From: Fusobacterium varium
Lineage (GTDB): Bacteria > Fusobacteriota > Fusobacteriia > Fusobacteriales > Fusobacteriaceae
Reading direction: 5' to 3'
NCBI GenBank assembly: GCA_900637705.1
Contig: LR134390.1
Span: forward strand, 558,001-622,000
DNA length: 64,000 bases
Below are positions 54,906-64,000 of the stretch, piece by piece. The translations under genes and the position numbers were made by a program. Under the pieces are notes generated by a model. The model had not been told where the DNA came from. It was given only the letters and a program-made list of their open reading frames with translations, and did not search any database. Numbering within the stretch: position 1 is the stretch's first letter; every line of letters begins with the position of its first letter.

Positions 54906-56096
54906 ATGACTGATAAAAATGGCAGGTATACAAAAGGAATAATAGATATAGGAACAAATTCATGTAGATTATTTATAGCTGAAGTTATGAAAACTGAAAA
55001 AGGAATAGACATTTTAAATGAATTAATAAAAGAAGTAGAAATTGTAAAACTTGGAGAAGGAGTAAATGAAAATCACTTCTTAAAGGAAGAAGCAATAGAA
55101 AGAACAATTGAATGTTTAAAAAAGTATAAAGAAACAGCAGATAAATATAATGTAAAAGAATTGAAAGCTTTTGCTACATCAGCTACAAGAGATGCAGAAA
55201 ATAGAGAAAAATTTATGAAAAAAGTTAGAGAGTTGGGAATTGAAATAAAATGTATATCTGGAGAGGAAGAGGCCAAATTAAATTTTCTTGGAAATTCTTT
55301 GGTATTCAATGACAGAATACTTGTTATAGATATAGGTGGAGGAAGTACAGAATTTACTCTTGGAAAGAATAATGAAATTGATTTTATAAAAAGTATAGAT
55401 ATTGGTGCAGTGAGAGCTACAGAAAAGTTTTTTTCTCAAGATGATTATTCTCAAGAGAATATTGAAAAGTGCAAAGAATGGGTAAGGAAAAATATTGAAG
55501 AAATAAAAAAGATTAAAAATGAAGAGTTTAAAGCAGTAGGAGTGGCTGGAACGGCTACAACACAAATATCAGTAAAAAAAGAAATGAAAATATATGATAG
55601 TCAGCAAGTTCATATGTCTGAGATATCTGTAAAAGAATTAGAAGAAAATTTAGAATTATTTATTTCAAAAAGTATAGAAGAAAGAAAAGAAATAATCGGA
55701 CTTGAACCAAAGAGGGCTGATGTTATAATAGCAGGAACCATTATTTTAATAACTATTTTAAAAGAATTAAACAAAGAGAAAATAATTGTTTCTGAATCGG
55801 ATAATTTGACAGGTGCTATGATAAAGGAGGAAAAAATGAGCGAAAGGCTTGAGTGGATACTTGAAGCTTATGAGAGTTTTAAAAGGTCTTCTAAAAGAAG
55901 ATTAGTAGCTGGAAATATTTTTGATTATTTTATGCAGGATTTCAGAGGTGAGATAAGTGATGCTTATGATTCTGCAACAAAAGAGGAAATAAAAGAAGAT
56001 ATAAAAGAAATGGCTGATATTATATATAATGAAGAAGATAAACATAAAAGAGAATTTTTAGTAAGAATTTTGGTAAATATAGTAAAAATGCTTTAA
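54906..56096 (+). CDS. ppx: Ppx/GppA exopolyphosphatase-like protein
   Basis: A 396-residue phosphatase of the sugar kinase/actin fold that removes phosphate from polyphosphate or pppGpp. The N-terminal phosphate 1 loop is KGIIDIGTNSCRLFIAEV, and phosphate 2 is RILVIDIGGGSTEFTLGKNN with the conserved DIGGGS. Catalytic Glu region SGEEEAKLNFLG is clear. C-terminal HD-like half (about residues 310-396) is short, so the protein resembles Ppx1/GppA-type forms rather than long E. coli Ppx. It begins the operon leading into selD-selA-selB, with 37 bp before selD; no direct functional link with selenium is known. Confidence 0.85.
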   Translation: MTDKNGRYTKGIIDIGTNSCRLFIAEVMKTEKGIDILNELIKEVEIVKLGEGVNENHFLKEEAIERTIECLKKYKETADKYNVKELKAFATSATRDAENREKFMKKVRELGIEIKCISGEEEAKLNFLGNSLVFNDRILVIDIGGGSTEFTLGKNNEIDFIKSIDIGAVRATEKFFSQDDYSQENIEKCKEWVRKNIEEIKKIKNEEFKAVGVAGTATTQISVKKEMKIYDSQQVHMSEISVKELEENLELFISKSIEERKEIIGLEPKRADVIIAGTIILITILKELNKEKIIVSESDNLTGAMIKEEKMSERLEWILEAYESFKRSSKRRLVAGNIFDYFMQDFRGEISDAYDSATKEEIKEDIKEMADIIYNEEDKHKREFLVRILVNIVKML

Positions 56097-56133
56097 GTTT
56101 TAATAAATATAATTTGTAAATAGGAGGCTGAAA

Positions 56134-57162
56134 ATGAAAAAACTGCATCTAGATAGATGCTCTATAGGTGGTTGAGCCAGCAAAATAGGGCCAGAGGTCT
56201 TGAGTGATGTACTTTCAAAACTTCCGAGTGTGGAAGATAAAAATTTAATAGTAGGGTTTGATAAATCAGATGATGCAGCAGTATATAAGCTTACTGATGA
56301 GATAGCTATGATACAAACTTTGGATTTTTTTACTCCTATGGTAGATGATCCATATATATTTGGTCAAATAGCAGCAGCTAATTCATTGAGTGATGTATAT
56401 GCCATGGGAGGAATTCCTAAAACAGCAATGAATATAGTGTGTTTTCCTGAAAAAATGGATATAAATATCCTTGGAGAAATATTGAGAGGTGGAGCTGAAA
56501 AAGTTGCAGAAGCAGGAGCTGTCCTAAGTGGAGGACATTCAATACATGACCCTGAAATAAAATATGGACTGTCAGTTACAGGAATTGCTCATCCAGATAA
56601 AATATTAAAAAATCATGGGTGTGAAACTGGAGATATTCTTGTATGTACTAAATCTTTAGGGACTGGGATAGTTACAACAGCTTCAAAAGTGGGAATGGCA
56701 AGTGAGGAAGCTTTAAAAGAATCTATAAAAAACATGACTACTTTAAATAAATATGCAGGGGAAATTATTGTAAAATATCCTATTACTGCTTGCACAGATA
56801 TAACTGGATTTGGATTTTTAGGTCATTCTTTTGAAATGGCTGAAAACTCTGAAAAAACTTTGATTTTTGAAGCAGAATTCATTCCTTTTATAAAAGAAGC
56901 AAAAGGATATGCACAAGATTTTCTTATAACAAGTGGTGGACAGAAAAATAGAAATTATGTACAAAAACATGTAGATTTTCAAAATATTCCTCTGTGGATG
57001 CAGGAAATACTTTATGACCCACAAACTTCAGGAGGATTGTTATTTTCAGTAAAAAAAGAATATATCAAAGAATTGATGGAAGAATTTAATTCTAAAGATA
57101 TAGAAGCCCATATAGTTGGAAGTGTTACAGACAAAAAGGACAAATTTATTATTGTGAGGTAG
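56134..57162 (+). CDS. selD: Selenide, water dikinase, a selenoprotein with in-frame UGA
   Basis: SelD makes selenophosphate from selenide and ATP, the selenium donor for tRNA-Sec. The frame from ATG 56134 (AGGAGG just upstream) reads MKKLHLDRCSIGG, then TGA at 56173-56175 (residue 14), then ASKIGPEVLSDVLSKL and on to 57162. TGA occupies the position of the catalytic Cys (C17 in E. coli) in the R-C-S-x-G-G motif, so it almost surely encodes selenocysteine. With it the protein is 342 residues, normal length. Other motifs: DFFTPMVDDPYIFG, GGHSIHDPEIKYGLS, DITGFGFLGH, YDPQTSGGLL. AGGTCT 20 nt after UGA matches the loop of E. coli fdhF SECIS. Confidence 0.93.
56173..56205 (+). promoter_or_regulatory. 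Bacterial SECIS-like element in selD
   Basis: UGA is followed 19 nt later by AGGTCT (56195-56200), almost the spacing of UGA to the AGGUCU loop in E. coli fdhF (17 nt). A short stem AGGGCC-AGA-GGTCTT can form just upstream of or around it. The exact fold is not certain. Confidence 0.5.
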
Positions 57163-57167
57163 AAAGT

Positions 57168-58537
57168 ATGGAGAAAAATCTGTTTCAAAAGCTTCCTAAA
57201 GTAGATATTCTTATGAAAAATGAAAAATTGGAAGAGATAAGCAAAAAATTGAGTTATCACAATTATTATCAGGCAGTGAAAGATGGAATAGAATTTTTTA
57301 GAAACAAGATAAAAAATAATGAAATAGAAAATTTTTCAGAAGATGAAATAATTTTGAAAATAAAAGAAATATCAGGAATAAAAAATAAATTGAATTTAAG
57401 AAGAGTTATAAATGGAACTGGAACTATAATTCATACTAACTTAGGACGTTCTATTTTAAATGAAAAAATAACTGAAGATTTGGGAGAAATACTTTTAAAT
57501 TATAGTAATCTTGAATATGATTTAGAAACTGGGAGCAGAGGGAGTAGATATTCACATATAGAAAAACTTATATGTGAGATAACTGGAGCAGAGGGAGCAT
57601 TAATAGTAAATAATAATGCTGCAGCTGTTATTTTATGTCTAAATGAATTTGCTAATGGAAAGAATACAATTGTATCAAGAGGAGAATTAGTTGAAATTGG
57701 AGGATCCTTTAGAATACCTGAAATAATGAAATTAGCTGGGACAGCATTAAAAGAAGTAGGGACAACAAATAAAACACATATTTTTGATTATGAAAATAAT
57801 ATAGATGAAGGAACAGCTGTTTTATTAAAAGTTCATACATCTAATTTCAAAATAACTGGTTTTACAGAAGGAACAGATAAAAAAGATATAGCAGAACTAG
57901 GAAAAAAACATGGATTATTGACAATGGAAGATCTTGGGAGTGGGGTGTTGGTAGACTTTTCGAAATATGGACTTTCTAAAGAGCCAACTATTCAGGAAAG
58001 TATTGAATCAGGAATGGATATAGTTACTGTAAGTGGAGATAAACTTTTAGGTGGACCTCAATGTGGAATCATTTTAGGGAAAAAGCCATTAATAGAAAGA
58101 TTGAAAAAGAATCAATATTTGAGAGCTTTTCGTGTAAATAAAATAACTATTTCTATATTGGAGAATATTTTTCAATATTATAAAGATGAAAGAGAAGCAG
58201 TAAAAGAAATTCCAGTTTTAAATATGATAACTGAGAAAAAAGAAAAAGTATTGGAAAGAGCAGAAAAATTATCATTTATGCTGACAGAAAAAATATAGAG
58301 AATAATGTAATTGAAACAGAAGCTAAAATAGGTGGAGGATCTATGCCAGAAGAAACAGTAGAAAGCTATGCTGTTTGTTTTAATGGAGATGCTGTTTTAC
58401 TTGAAAAAAAATTCAGAGGAAATGATATTCCCGTAATAGGAAGAATAAAAAGTGACCGTTTTATCATTGATGCCAAGACATTGAAAGAAAAAGATTTTGA
58501 AGAAATATTAGGAGCTGCTGAAAGGATATTTCTATGA
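57168..58537 (+). CDS. selA: Selenocysteine synthase, frameshifted as read
   Basis: A PLP enzyme that turns Ser-tRNA(Sec) into Sec-tRNA(Sec) using selenophosphate. The PLP Lys is K292 in TVSGDKLLGGPQCG; earlier segments include INGTGTIIHTNLGRSILN and GSRGSRYSHIEKLICEITGA, both diagnostic. The frame breaks in the A6 run at 58288-58293; one added A joins LTEKNIENNVIETEAKIGGG to SMPEETVESYAVC and the C-terminal domain, giving about 456 residues, near the family length. The gene sits 5 bp after selD and overlaps selB. Loss is unlikely because the rest of the pathway, including an UGA-containing selD, is intact. Confidence 0.9.
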
Positions 58538-60410
58538 GAAACGTAATAATAGGAACAGCTGGTCATATTGATCATGGAAAGACAACAGTTGTAAAAGGGT
58601 TGACAGGACAGGATACTGACACCCTTCCAGAAGAGAAAGCAAGAGGAATGACAATTGATTTAGGTTTTACTTTTTTTACTTTGAGTAATGGAAGAAAAGT
58701 TGGAATAGTAGACGTTCCTGGACATGAAAAGTTTATAAAGAATATGGCAGCAGGAGTTACAGGAATAGATATAATTCTTTTTGTCATAGCCTGTGATGAT
58801 GGGATAAAACCTCAAACTTTGGAACATGCTGATATTATAAATATATTAGGTGTTAAAAGGGGAATAATACTTCTCACTAAAAGAGATTTAGCAGATGAGA
58901 ATAAAGTGCTTGAGCTTAAGAAAAATGTAAGAGAGCTTTTTAAAAATTCTTATTTAGAAAATAGTCCAATATTAGAAATATCTGAAAAAGATTCTAAAAG
59001 TTTTGAGAAATTAAAAGAAGTGCTTGAAAACGAGATATTAAAAATAGAAGAAGATAGAGCTGAAAACAAAGATTTTAGACTGGATATTGATAGAGTATTC
59101 TCAGTAAAAGGATTTGGAACAGTGGTTACAGGTACTTCCAAGAATAGTAGAATTTCTGTAGGAGATATTGTAACAGTTTATCCTCAAATGAAAGAAGTAA
59201 AAATAAAGGGAATAGAAAATCATGGAAATAAATTAGAAATCTTGGAAGCTGGAAATAGATGTGCTTTAAATATAAATATAGATTCTAAAGAAATAAGAAG
59301 AGGAAATATCATAGCTAAAAAAAATTCTCTTATTGTATCAAATAGAGTAGATTGTATTTTTACGCTTTTAAAAAGAAGTAGTAATGTAAAAAATAACCAA
59401 AGAATAAGAATAAACATAGGAACAGAAGAACTTATAGGAAGAGTAAAAATATTTCTTGAAGATGAAATATTTTCTGGAGATAAAAAATTTGTACAAATAG
59501 AATTTGAGAAGGAGTCAGCTTTTTCTGTGGGAGATATAGGAATAGTGAGGAGCTTTTCACCAATAGCAACTATTGGAGGAATAGAAATAATAAACATTCC
59601 TAAAGAGAGAGCCAAAAGAAAAGATTTAAAATATTTAGAAAAATTGGAAATTCTTTCTTCTAAAAATAAATATAAAAAAATAGAGAGTATAGTATTAAAT
59701 AGTGATGATATATTCATGACTAAAGAAAATATAGAGCTTTTTTTAGGAGAAAAAATATCAGAAACAGAAATAGAAAATTCTCAAAATATAGAGAAAATAT
59801 TTGATGATATCTATATAAATACAGATAAATTAGAAAATTTAAAGAATCAGATTTTAGAATATCTAGAACAATATCATCAAAAATATCCGTTGGCTATTGG
59901 GATAAAAAGATCAGAATTGAAAAATAGATTTTTTGAAAATTATTCAATAAAGGTGTATAATATAATTCTAGAGTATTTTAGAAAAAAAAATATTATTGAA
60001 ATGCATGAAGAATATATTTTTAAAAAAGATTTCAAAATAAAATTAAATAAAGAACAGAAAAAAAGGAAAGATGAGATATTTTCAATATACAAAAAAGGTG
60101 GATTTACTCCACAAAAAATAGAGGATATATCAAATCTATTTAAAGATAAAGATTTTTTTTCAGCAGTCCATTCATATATGGTGAATAATTCTTTCCTTGT
60201 AGAACTAAAAGATGGAAATTTTATGCTTAAAGGATTTTTTATGGAAAGCGAAAAAAATTAAGAGAGTATCTTGAAAAAAATAGGAAAATAACCTTAGGAG
60301 AAGCTAGAGAATTATTTGGAATCAGCAGAAAATCAATTCTCTTAATATTGGAAAAACTAGATGAAAATGGAGTAACCAAAAGAATTGATGAATACAGAAT
60401 TTTAAAATGA
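58534..60410 (+). CDS. selB: Selenocysteine-specific elongation factor, frameshifted as read
   Basis: SelB carries Sec-tRNA to ribosomes paused at UGA plus SECIS. GTPase motifs: GTAGHIDHGKTTVVKGLTG (G1, residues 6-24), RGMTIDLGFTFF (G2), IVDVPGHEKFIKNMAAGVTG (G3) and LLTKRDLADE (G4). Then beta-barrel domains and a helical C-terminus made of winged helices. The frame is lost in the A7 run at 60251-60257; adding one A continues KKLREYLEKNRKITLGEARE to the TGA at 60408, completing the last winged helix that binds SECIS (about 625 residues). The start overlaps selA by 4 bases. Repair makes this a full-length SelB. Confidence 0.92.
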
Positions 60411-60430
60411 ACAAAGCAGGAGGTAATATA

Positions 60431-61006
60431 ATGATAAAAGTAAATGCAGTAGGACAAACTTGTCCAATTCCTATTATAATGACAAAGAATGCTTTGAAAG
60501 ATATAGAAGAAGGAGAGGTAGAAGTATTAGTTGATAATAAAATATCTCTTGAGAATCTTCAAAAAATGTCAAAAGAAATGGGATATGATTATAGTATCGC
60601 TGAAACAGGAGAAATATTTAAGATTATTATTAATAAAACAAAAGAAGAAATTGAAGAGTTTGAAGATGAAGATAATACAGTTGTTGTAATAGATTCTGTA
60701 TATATGGGAAAAGGAGATCCTGAACTTGGAAGAATACTTATGAAAGGGTTTATATACACTCTTACAGAAGTAGAAGTTCTTCCTAAGACTATAATTTTCT
60801 ATAATGAAGGAGTAAAACTTGCTGTAGAAAATTCTGAAAGTCTAAATGATTTAAAAAATCTTGAAGAAAGAGGAGTAGAAATACTTTGCTGTGGAACATG
60901 TGTTAATTTTTATGGGTTGACAGATGACATAAAAATTGGTAGTATAACTAATATGTATAACATAGTGAATAAACAAATGAATGCAAGAAGGGTAATAAAG
61001 CCATGA
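60431..61006 (+). CDS. yedF: YedF-like sulfurtransferase, selenium metabolism
   Basis: A 191-residue protein with a TusA/SirA-like N-terminal domain, AVGQTCPIPIIMTKNALKDI (Cys11 as sulfur or selenium carrier), and a C-terminal DsrE-like domain with VEILCCGTCVNFYGLTD. This two-domain form, found with selD and selA in many selenium users, is classed as selenium-metabolism YedF and thought to deliver selenium to SelD. The ATG at 60431 is preferred because AGGAGG lies before it; an ATG at 60407 that overlaps the selB stop has none. It lies 20 bp after selB. Confidence 0.88.
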   Translation: MIKVNAVGQTCPIPIIMTKNALKDIEEGEVEVLVDNKISLENLQKMSKEMGYDYSIAETGEIFKIIINKTKEEIEEFEDEDNTVVVIDSVYMGKGDPELGRILMKGFIYTLTEVEVLPKTIIFYNEGVKLAVENSESLNDLKNLEERGVEILCCGTCVNFYGLTDDIKIGSITNMYNIVNKQMNARRVIKP

Positions 61007-61242
61007 TGAAAGAAGAAAAATTTCTTCTGCTTGCTGCTGATTCTACACATCTTATAATTAAGAGCGAGAAATTACTCAAAGAAAATGGAATAGAATGCAG
61101 AATAATTCCACTTCCTTCTGAAGTAAAAGCAACATGTGGTCTTTCAATAAGAATGGAATTTGAAAATAAAAATAAAGTAGAAGAATTACTGAAATCTAAT
61201 GGAATAGAATTAGAAAGATATAGTGTAATAAAAAAGGATTAA
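61003..61242 (+). CDS. DUF3343 protein, putative selenium/sulfur carrier
   Basis: A 79-residue protein. It opens MMKEEKFLLLAADSTHLIIK, then RIIPLPSEVKATCGLSIRME with the CGLS segment that marks DUF3343. The single Cys46 region and its standard location next to selenium genes suggest a small carrier for selenium or sulfur. It overlaps the yedF stop by four bases (ATGA), so the two are translated together. The family role is proposed, not proven. Confidence 0.85.
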   Translation: MMKEEKFLLLAADSTHLIIKSEKLLKENGIECRIIPLPSEVKATCGLSIRMEFENKNKVEELLKSNGIELERYSVIKKD

Positions 61243-61280
61243 AAAAACATATAGAAAAATTAGATTAATAATTGATAAAT

Positions 61281-61375
61281 GGTGGCGGAGGAAAACTGGT
61301 GTTTTCAGCAGTCTTCAAAACTGTCGTGGTGGCTGAAAAGTCATTGGTAGGTTCGATTCCTACACGCTACCGCCA
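61281..61375 (+). tRNA. selC: tRNA-Sec (anticodon TCA)
   Basis: A 95-nt transcript with the features of selenocysteine tRNA: long acceptor GGTGGCGG pairing with the 3' CGCTACC, a six-pair D stem (GAAAAC/GTTTTC around TGGT), anticodon loop CTTCAAA with TCA at 61315-61317, a long variable arm, a T arm GTAGG-TTCGATT-CCTAC, discriminator G and encoded CCA at 61373-61375. The E. coli tRNA is the same length. It lies 38 bp after DUF3343, completing the Sec cluster. Confidence 0.95.
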
Positions 61376-61390
61376 TAAGTATAAATATAT

Positions 61391-61436
61391 CAAAGCTGGG
61401 TGAAAAGAAAATGACTTCTCCCAGCTTGTTTTTTAT
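61391..61436 (+). terminator. Terminator after tRNA-Sec
   Basis: AAGCTGGG (61393-61400) pairs with CCCAGCTT (61420-61427) followed by GTTTTTT. It ends the selenium cluster. Confidence 0.88.
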
Positions 61437-61524
61437 TTAAAATAGTGATATACTTATATGTGAATATAGATAAAACGATGTTTGAATTGGTTTTGTAACC
61501 CTGTATATTTTAGAAAATTAATAG

Positions 61525-61552
61525 TTTAAAAAAGTAAAAAATGGGTTATAAT
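61525..61552 (+). promoter_or_regulatory. Promoter of uvrA
   Basis: TATAAT at 61547-61552 with a weak TTTAAA 16 bp upstream. No SOS-box dyad was recognised here. Confidence 0.55.
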
Positions 61553-61600
61553 ATTTGTAATGAATATAAATTAATAATGCTTTTAAATTAAGAGGTGTAT

Positions 61601-64000
61601 ATGTTAGACAAGATTGTAATAAAAGGTGCAAGAGAACATAATCTAAAGAATATAGATATTGAGATTCCAAAGAATAAATTTGTAGTTATCACTGGTGTAA
61701 GTGGAAGTGGAAAATCTTCACTTGCTTTCGATACTATTTATTCTGAAGGTCAGAGAAGATATGTAGAAAGTCTTTCTGCTTATGCAAGACAATTTATTGG
61801 GCAGATGAATAAACCTGAAGTGGACAGTATAGAGGGATTAGCCCCTGCTATATCTATTGAACAAAAAACAACTAACAGAAACCCTCGTTCTACTGTAGGA
61901 ACAATTACAGAAGTATATGACTATATGAGACTTCTTTTTGCACATATAGGAACAGCTCATTGTCCTATTTGTGGAAGAAAAGTTGAAAAACAAAGTACAG
62001 AAGAGATAACAGAAGGAGCAATAGAAAGATTTCAAGAGGGAGATAAAATAATAGTTTTAGCTCCAGTTGTAAAAGATAAAAAAGGAACACATAAAAATCT
62101 TTTTCTTAATCTTTTGAAAAAAGGATATGTAAGAGCAAGAGTAAATGGAACTATTCTCTATCTTGAAGATGATATAGTTTTAGATAAAAATCTTAAACAT
62201 AATATTGAAGTGGTAATAGACAGACTTGTATTGAAAAAAAATGATAAAGAATTTCAAAGCAGATTGACACAATCTGTTGAAGCAGCTACAGAACTTTCAA
62301 ATGGGAAAGTTATTTTAAATGTAAATAATCAGGATTTTGCATATAGTGAAAATTTTGCCTGCCCAGAACATGATGAAGTGAGCATACCTGATCTTAATCC
62401 AAGACTATTTTCTTTCAATGCACCATTTGGAGCTTGCCCTGAGTGTAAAGGGATTGGAAAAAATCTGGAAGTTGATGAAAATAAATTGATAGATAATGAT
62501 GAATTATCCATTGTAGAAGGGGGTATGTATATACCAGGTGCCATGGCTAGAAAAGGATACAGCTGGGAGATATTTAAAGCAATGGCAAAACATTTGAAAA
62601 TAGATATTAATAAGCCTATAAAAGATCTTTCAGAAAGAGATATGAATATAATATTTCATGGAAGTGATGTTAAGTTTAAATTTGATTATGAAGGTGATGA
62701 TTTTCAATTCCATGGATATAAGCAATATGAGGGAGCAGTAAAAAATCTTGAAAGAAGATACCATGAAACATTTTCTGATGCAATGAAGGAAGAAATAGAA
62801 AATAAATATATGGTTGAAAGAATATGTAAAGTTTGTAATGGAAAAAGGTTAAAACCAGAAGTTCTTTCTGTAACTGTTGGGGATAAAAATATCATGGAGA
62901 TATGTGAATTGAGTATAAAAGATTCACTTAAATTTTTCTTGATTTGAAACTTACTAATAAACAAGAGATGATAGCCAAAGAAATCTTGAAAGAAATAAGA
63001 GAAAGACTTACATTTATGATAAATGTAGGACTTGATTATTTAAATCTTGCTCGTGAAACAAAAACCCTTTCAGGAGGGGAAGCTCAAAGAATAAGACTTG
63101 CAACTCAGATAGGGTCAGGACTTACAGGAGTGCTTTATGTATTAGATGAGCCAAGTATTGGACTTCATCAAAAAGACAATGACAAGCTTCTCGCTACTTT
63201 AGGAAGGCTTAAAGATTTGGGAAATACTTTGATAGTTGTAGAACATGATGAAGATACTATGCTTCAAGCTGATGAGATACTGGATTTAGGACCAGGAGCT
63301 GGAGATTTTGGTGGAGAAATAGTTGCCTATGGAAGTCCTAAAGAAGTGATGGAAAATAAGGAATCTATTACAGGAAAATATCTAAAAGGAGAATTAAAAA
63401 TAGATATACCTGAAAAAAGAAGAAAATGGAAAAAATCTTTAAAAATAATAGGAGCAAAGGGAAATAATCTGAAAAATATAGATGTTGAAATCCCTTTAGG
63501 AGTAATGACAGTAGTTACTGGTGTAAGTGGAAGTGGAAAATCTACACTTATTAATCATACTCTGTTTCCAGCACTTTTTAATAAATTGAATAAAGGAAAG
63601 CTATATCCTTTAGAGTATAAAGAAATAAAGGGAATAGAGGAACTTGAAAAAGTCATAAACATTGACCAGAGTCCAATAGGTAGAACTCCAAGATCTAATC
63701 CAGCTACCTATACTAAGCTTTTTGATGATATAAGAACTATTTTTGCTGAAACAAAAGATGCCAAACTGCATGGATTTACAAAGGGAAGATTCTCTTTCAA
63801 TGTAAAAGGTGGAAGATGTGAAGCATGTCAAGGAGCAGGAATAATCAAAATAGAAATGAATTTTCTTCCAGATGTATATGTAGAGTGTGAAGTGTGTAAA
63901 GGTAAAAGATATAATAAAGAAACACTAGATGTATACTATAAAGGAAAAAATATTTCTGATGTATTAAATATGAGTGTAAGAGAAGCTTATGAATTTTTTA
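61601..64000 (+). CDS. uvrA: Excinuclease ABC subunit A, frameshifted and partial
   Basis: The damage-recognition ATPase of nucleotide excision repair; about 800 codons of the usual 940 lie in the window. First Walker A is [19 protein letters not shown] (residues about 31-49), first zinc finger AHCPICGRK, and [10 protein letters not shown] marks the insertion. The frame is lost in a T5 run at 62933-62937; adding one T continues [20 protein letters not shown], the ABC signature [17 protein letters not shown], second Walker [13 protein letters not shown], and [11 protein letters not shown], and runs off the window edge. ATG 61601 is chosen over a GTG at 61595 that overlaps the AAGAGG site. Confidence 0.95.

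Noticed and set aside
56173-56175. Real stop codon in selD, with an internal start near 56200
   Set aside because: No ribosome site lies there, and the TGA falls on the catalytic Cys position in a genome segment that also holds selA, selB and tRNA-Sec.
914-62937. Interrupted genes as true pseudogenes or a decaying region
   Set aside because: Each break is a single base in an A/T run, the flanking protein sequence is undamaged, and essential-type genes are affected as much as accessory ones.

Overview
The window is AT-rich, Gram-negative-type chromosomal DNA, most likely from a Fusobacterium. The evidence is two FomA-type porins, an autotransporter, RND pumps, AT-rich coding DNA and a full selenocysteine cluster; the degradative arginine decarboxylase and pyruvoyl histidine decarboxylase would fit a large-genome gut species (F. 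varium/ulcerans/mortiferum type), but the species is inference.

Layout. 1-10.9 kb: an exported protein fragment, two GNAT acetyltransferases, a dipeptidase (pepD), an AlkD-like glycosylase with a CAT-like gene, adiA divergent from an antiporter-hdcA operon, and an M20 peptidase. 11.4-13.9 kb: two tandem FomA porins, each with a leader hairpin carrying the same loop. 14.0-28.3 kb: a two-component system, then a TetR-controlled TolC/adaptor/RND/PII-like operon and a second adaptor/RND operon ending in a MerR regulator. Two long-spacer promoters of MerR type, sharing one operator-like motif, lie before the two pump operons. 28.3-35.6 kb: a TPR protein, M20D amidohydrolase, DUF4438, CGGC protein, ACT plus DUF711 pair and a MATE transporter. 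35.6-36.4 kb is non-coding: four tandem copies of a 94/95-bp GC-richer unit ending at a terminator and enclosed by 17-bp direct repeats, then a diverged palindromic repeat pair. 36.7-41.8 kb: two small HTH genes, a large autotransporter and two HU-like genes. 41.8-51.4 kb (minus strand): rubrerythrin, and a housekeeping run of membrane protein, maf, mreB, an exported protein, scpB, rluB and gatCAB. 51.5-54.7 kb: rseC-like, YihY, an exported protein and htpX. 54.8-61.4 kb: ppx and a complete selenium cluster (selD with an in-frame UGA, selA, selB, yedF, DUF3343, tRNA-Sec). uvrA runs off the right edge.

A caution for reading the annotation: at least ten otherwise intact genes, including selA, selB and uvrA, are broken by single-base shifts, and every one sits in an A/T homopolymer. 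This most likely reflects draft-sequence homopolymer errors, not gene decay, so these genes are given their repaired extents.
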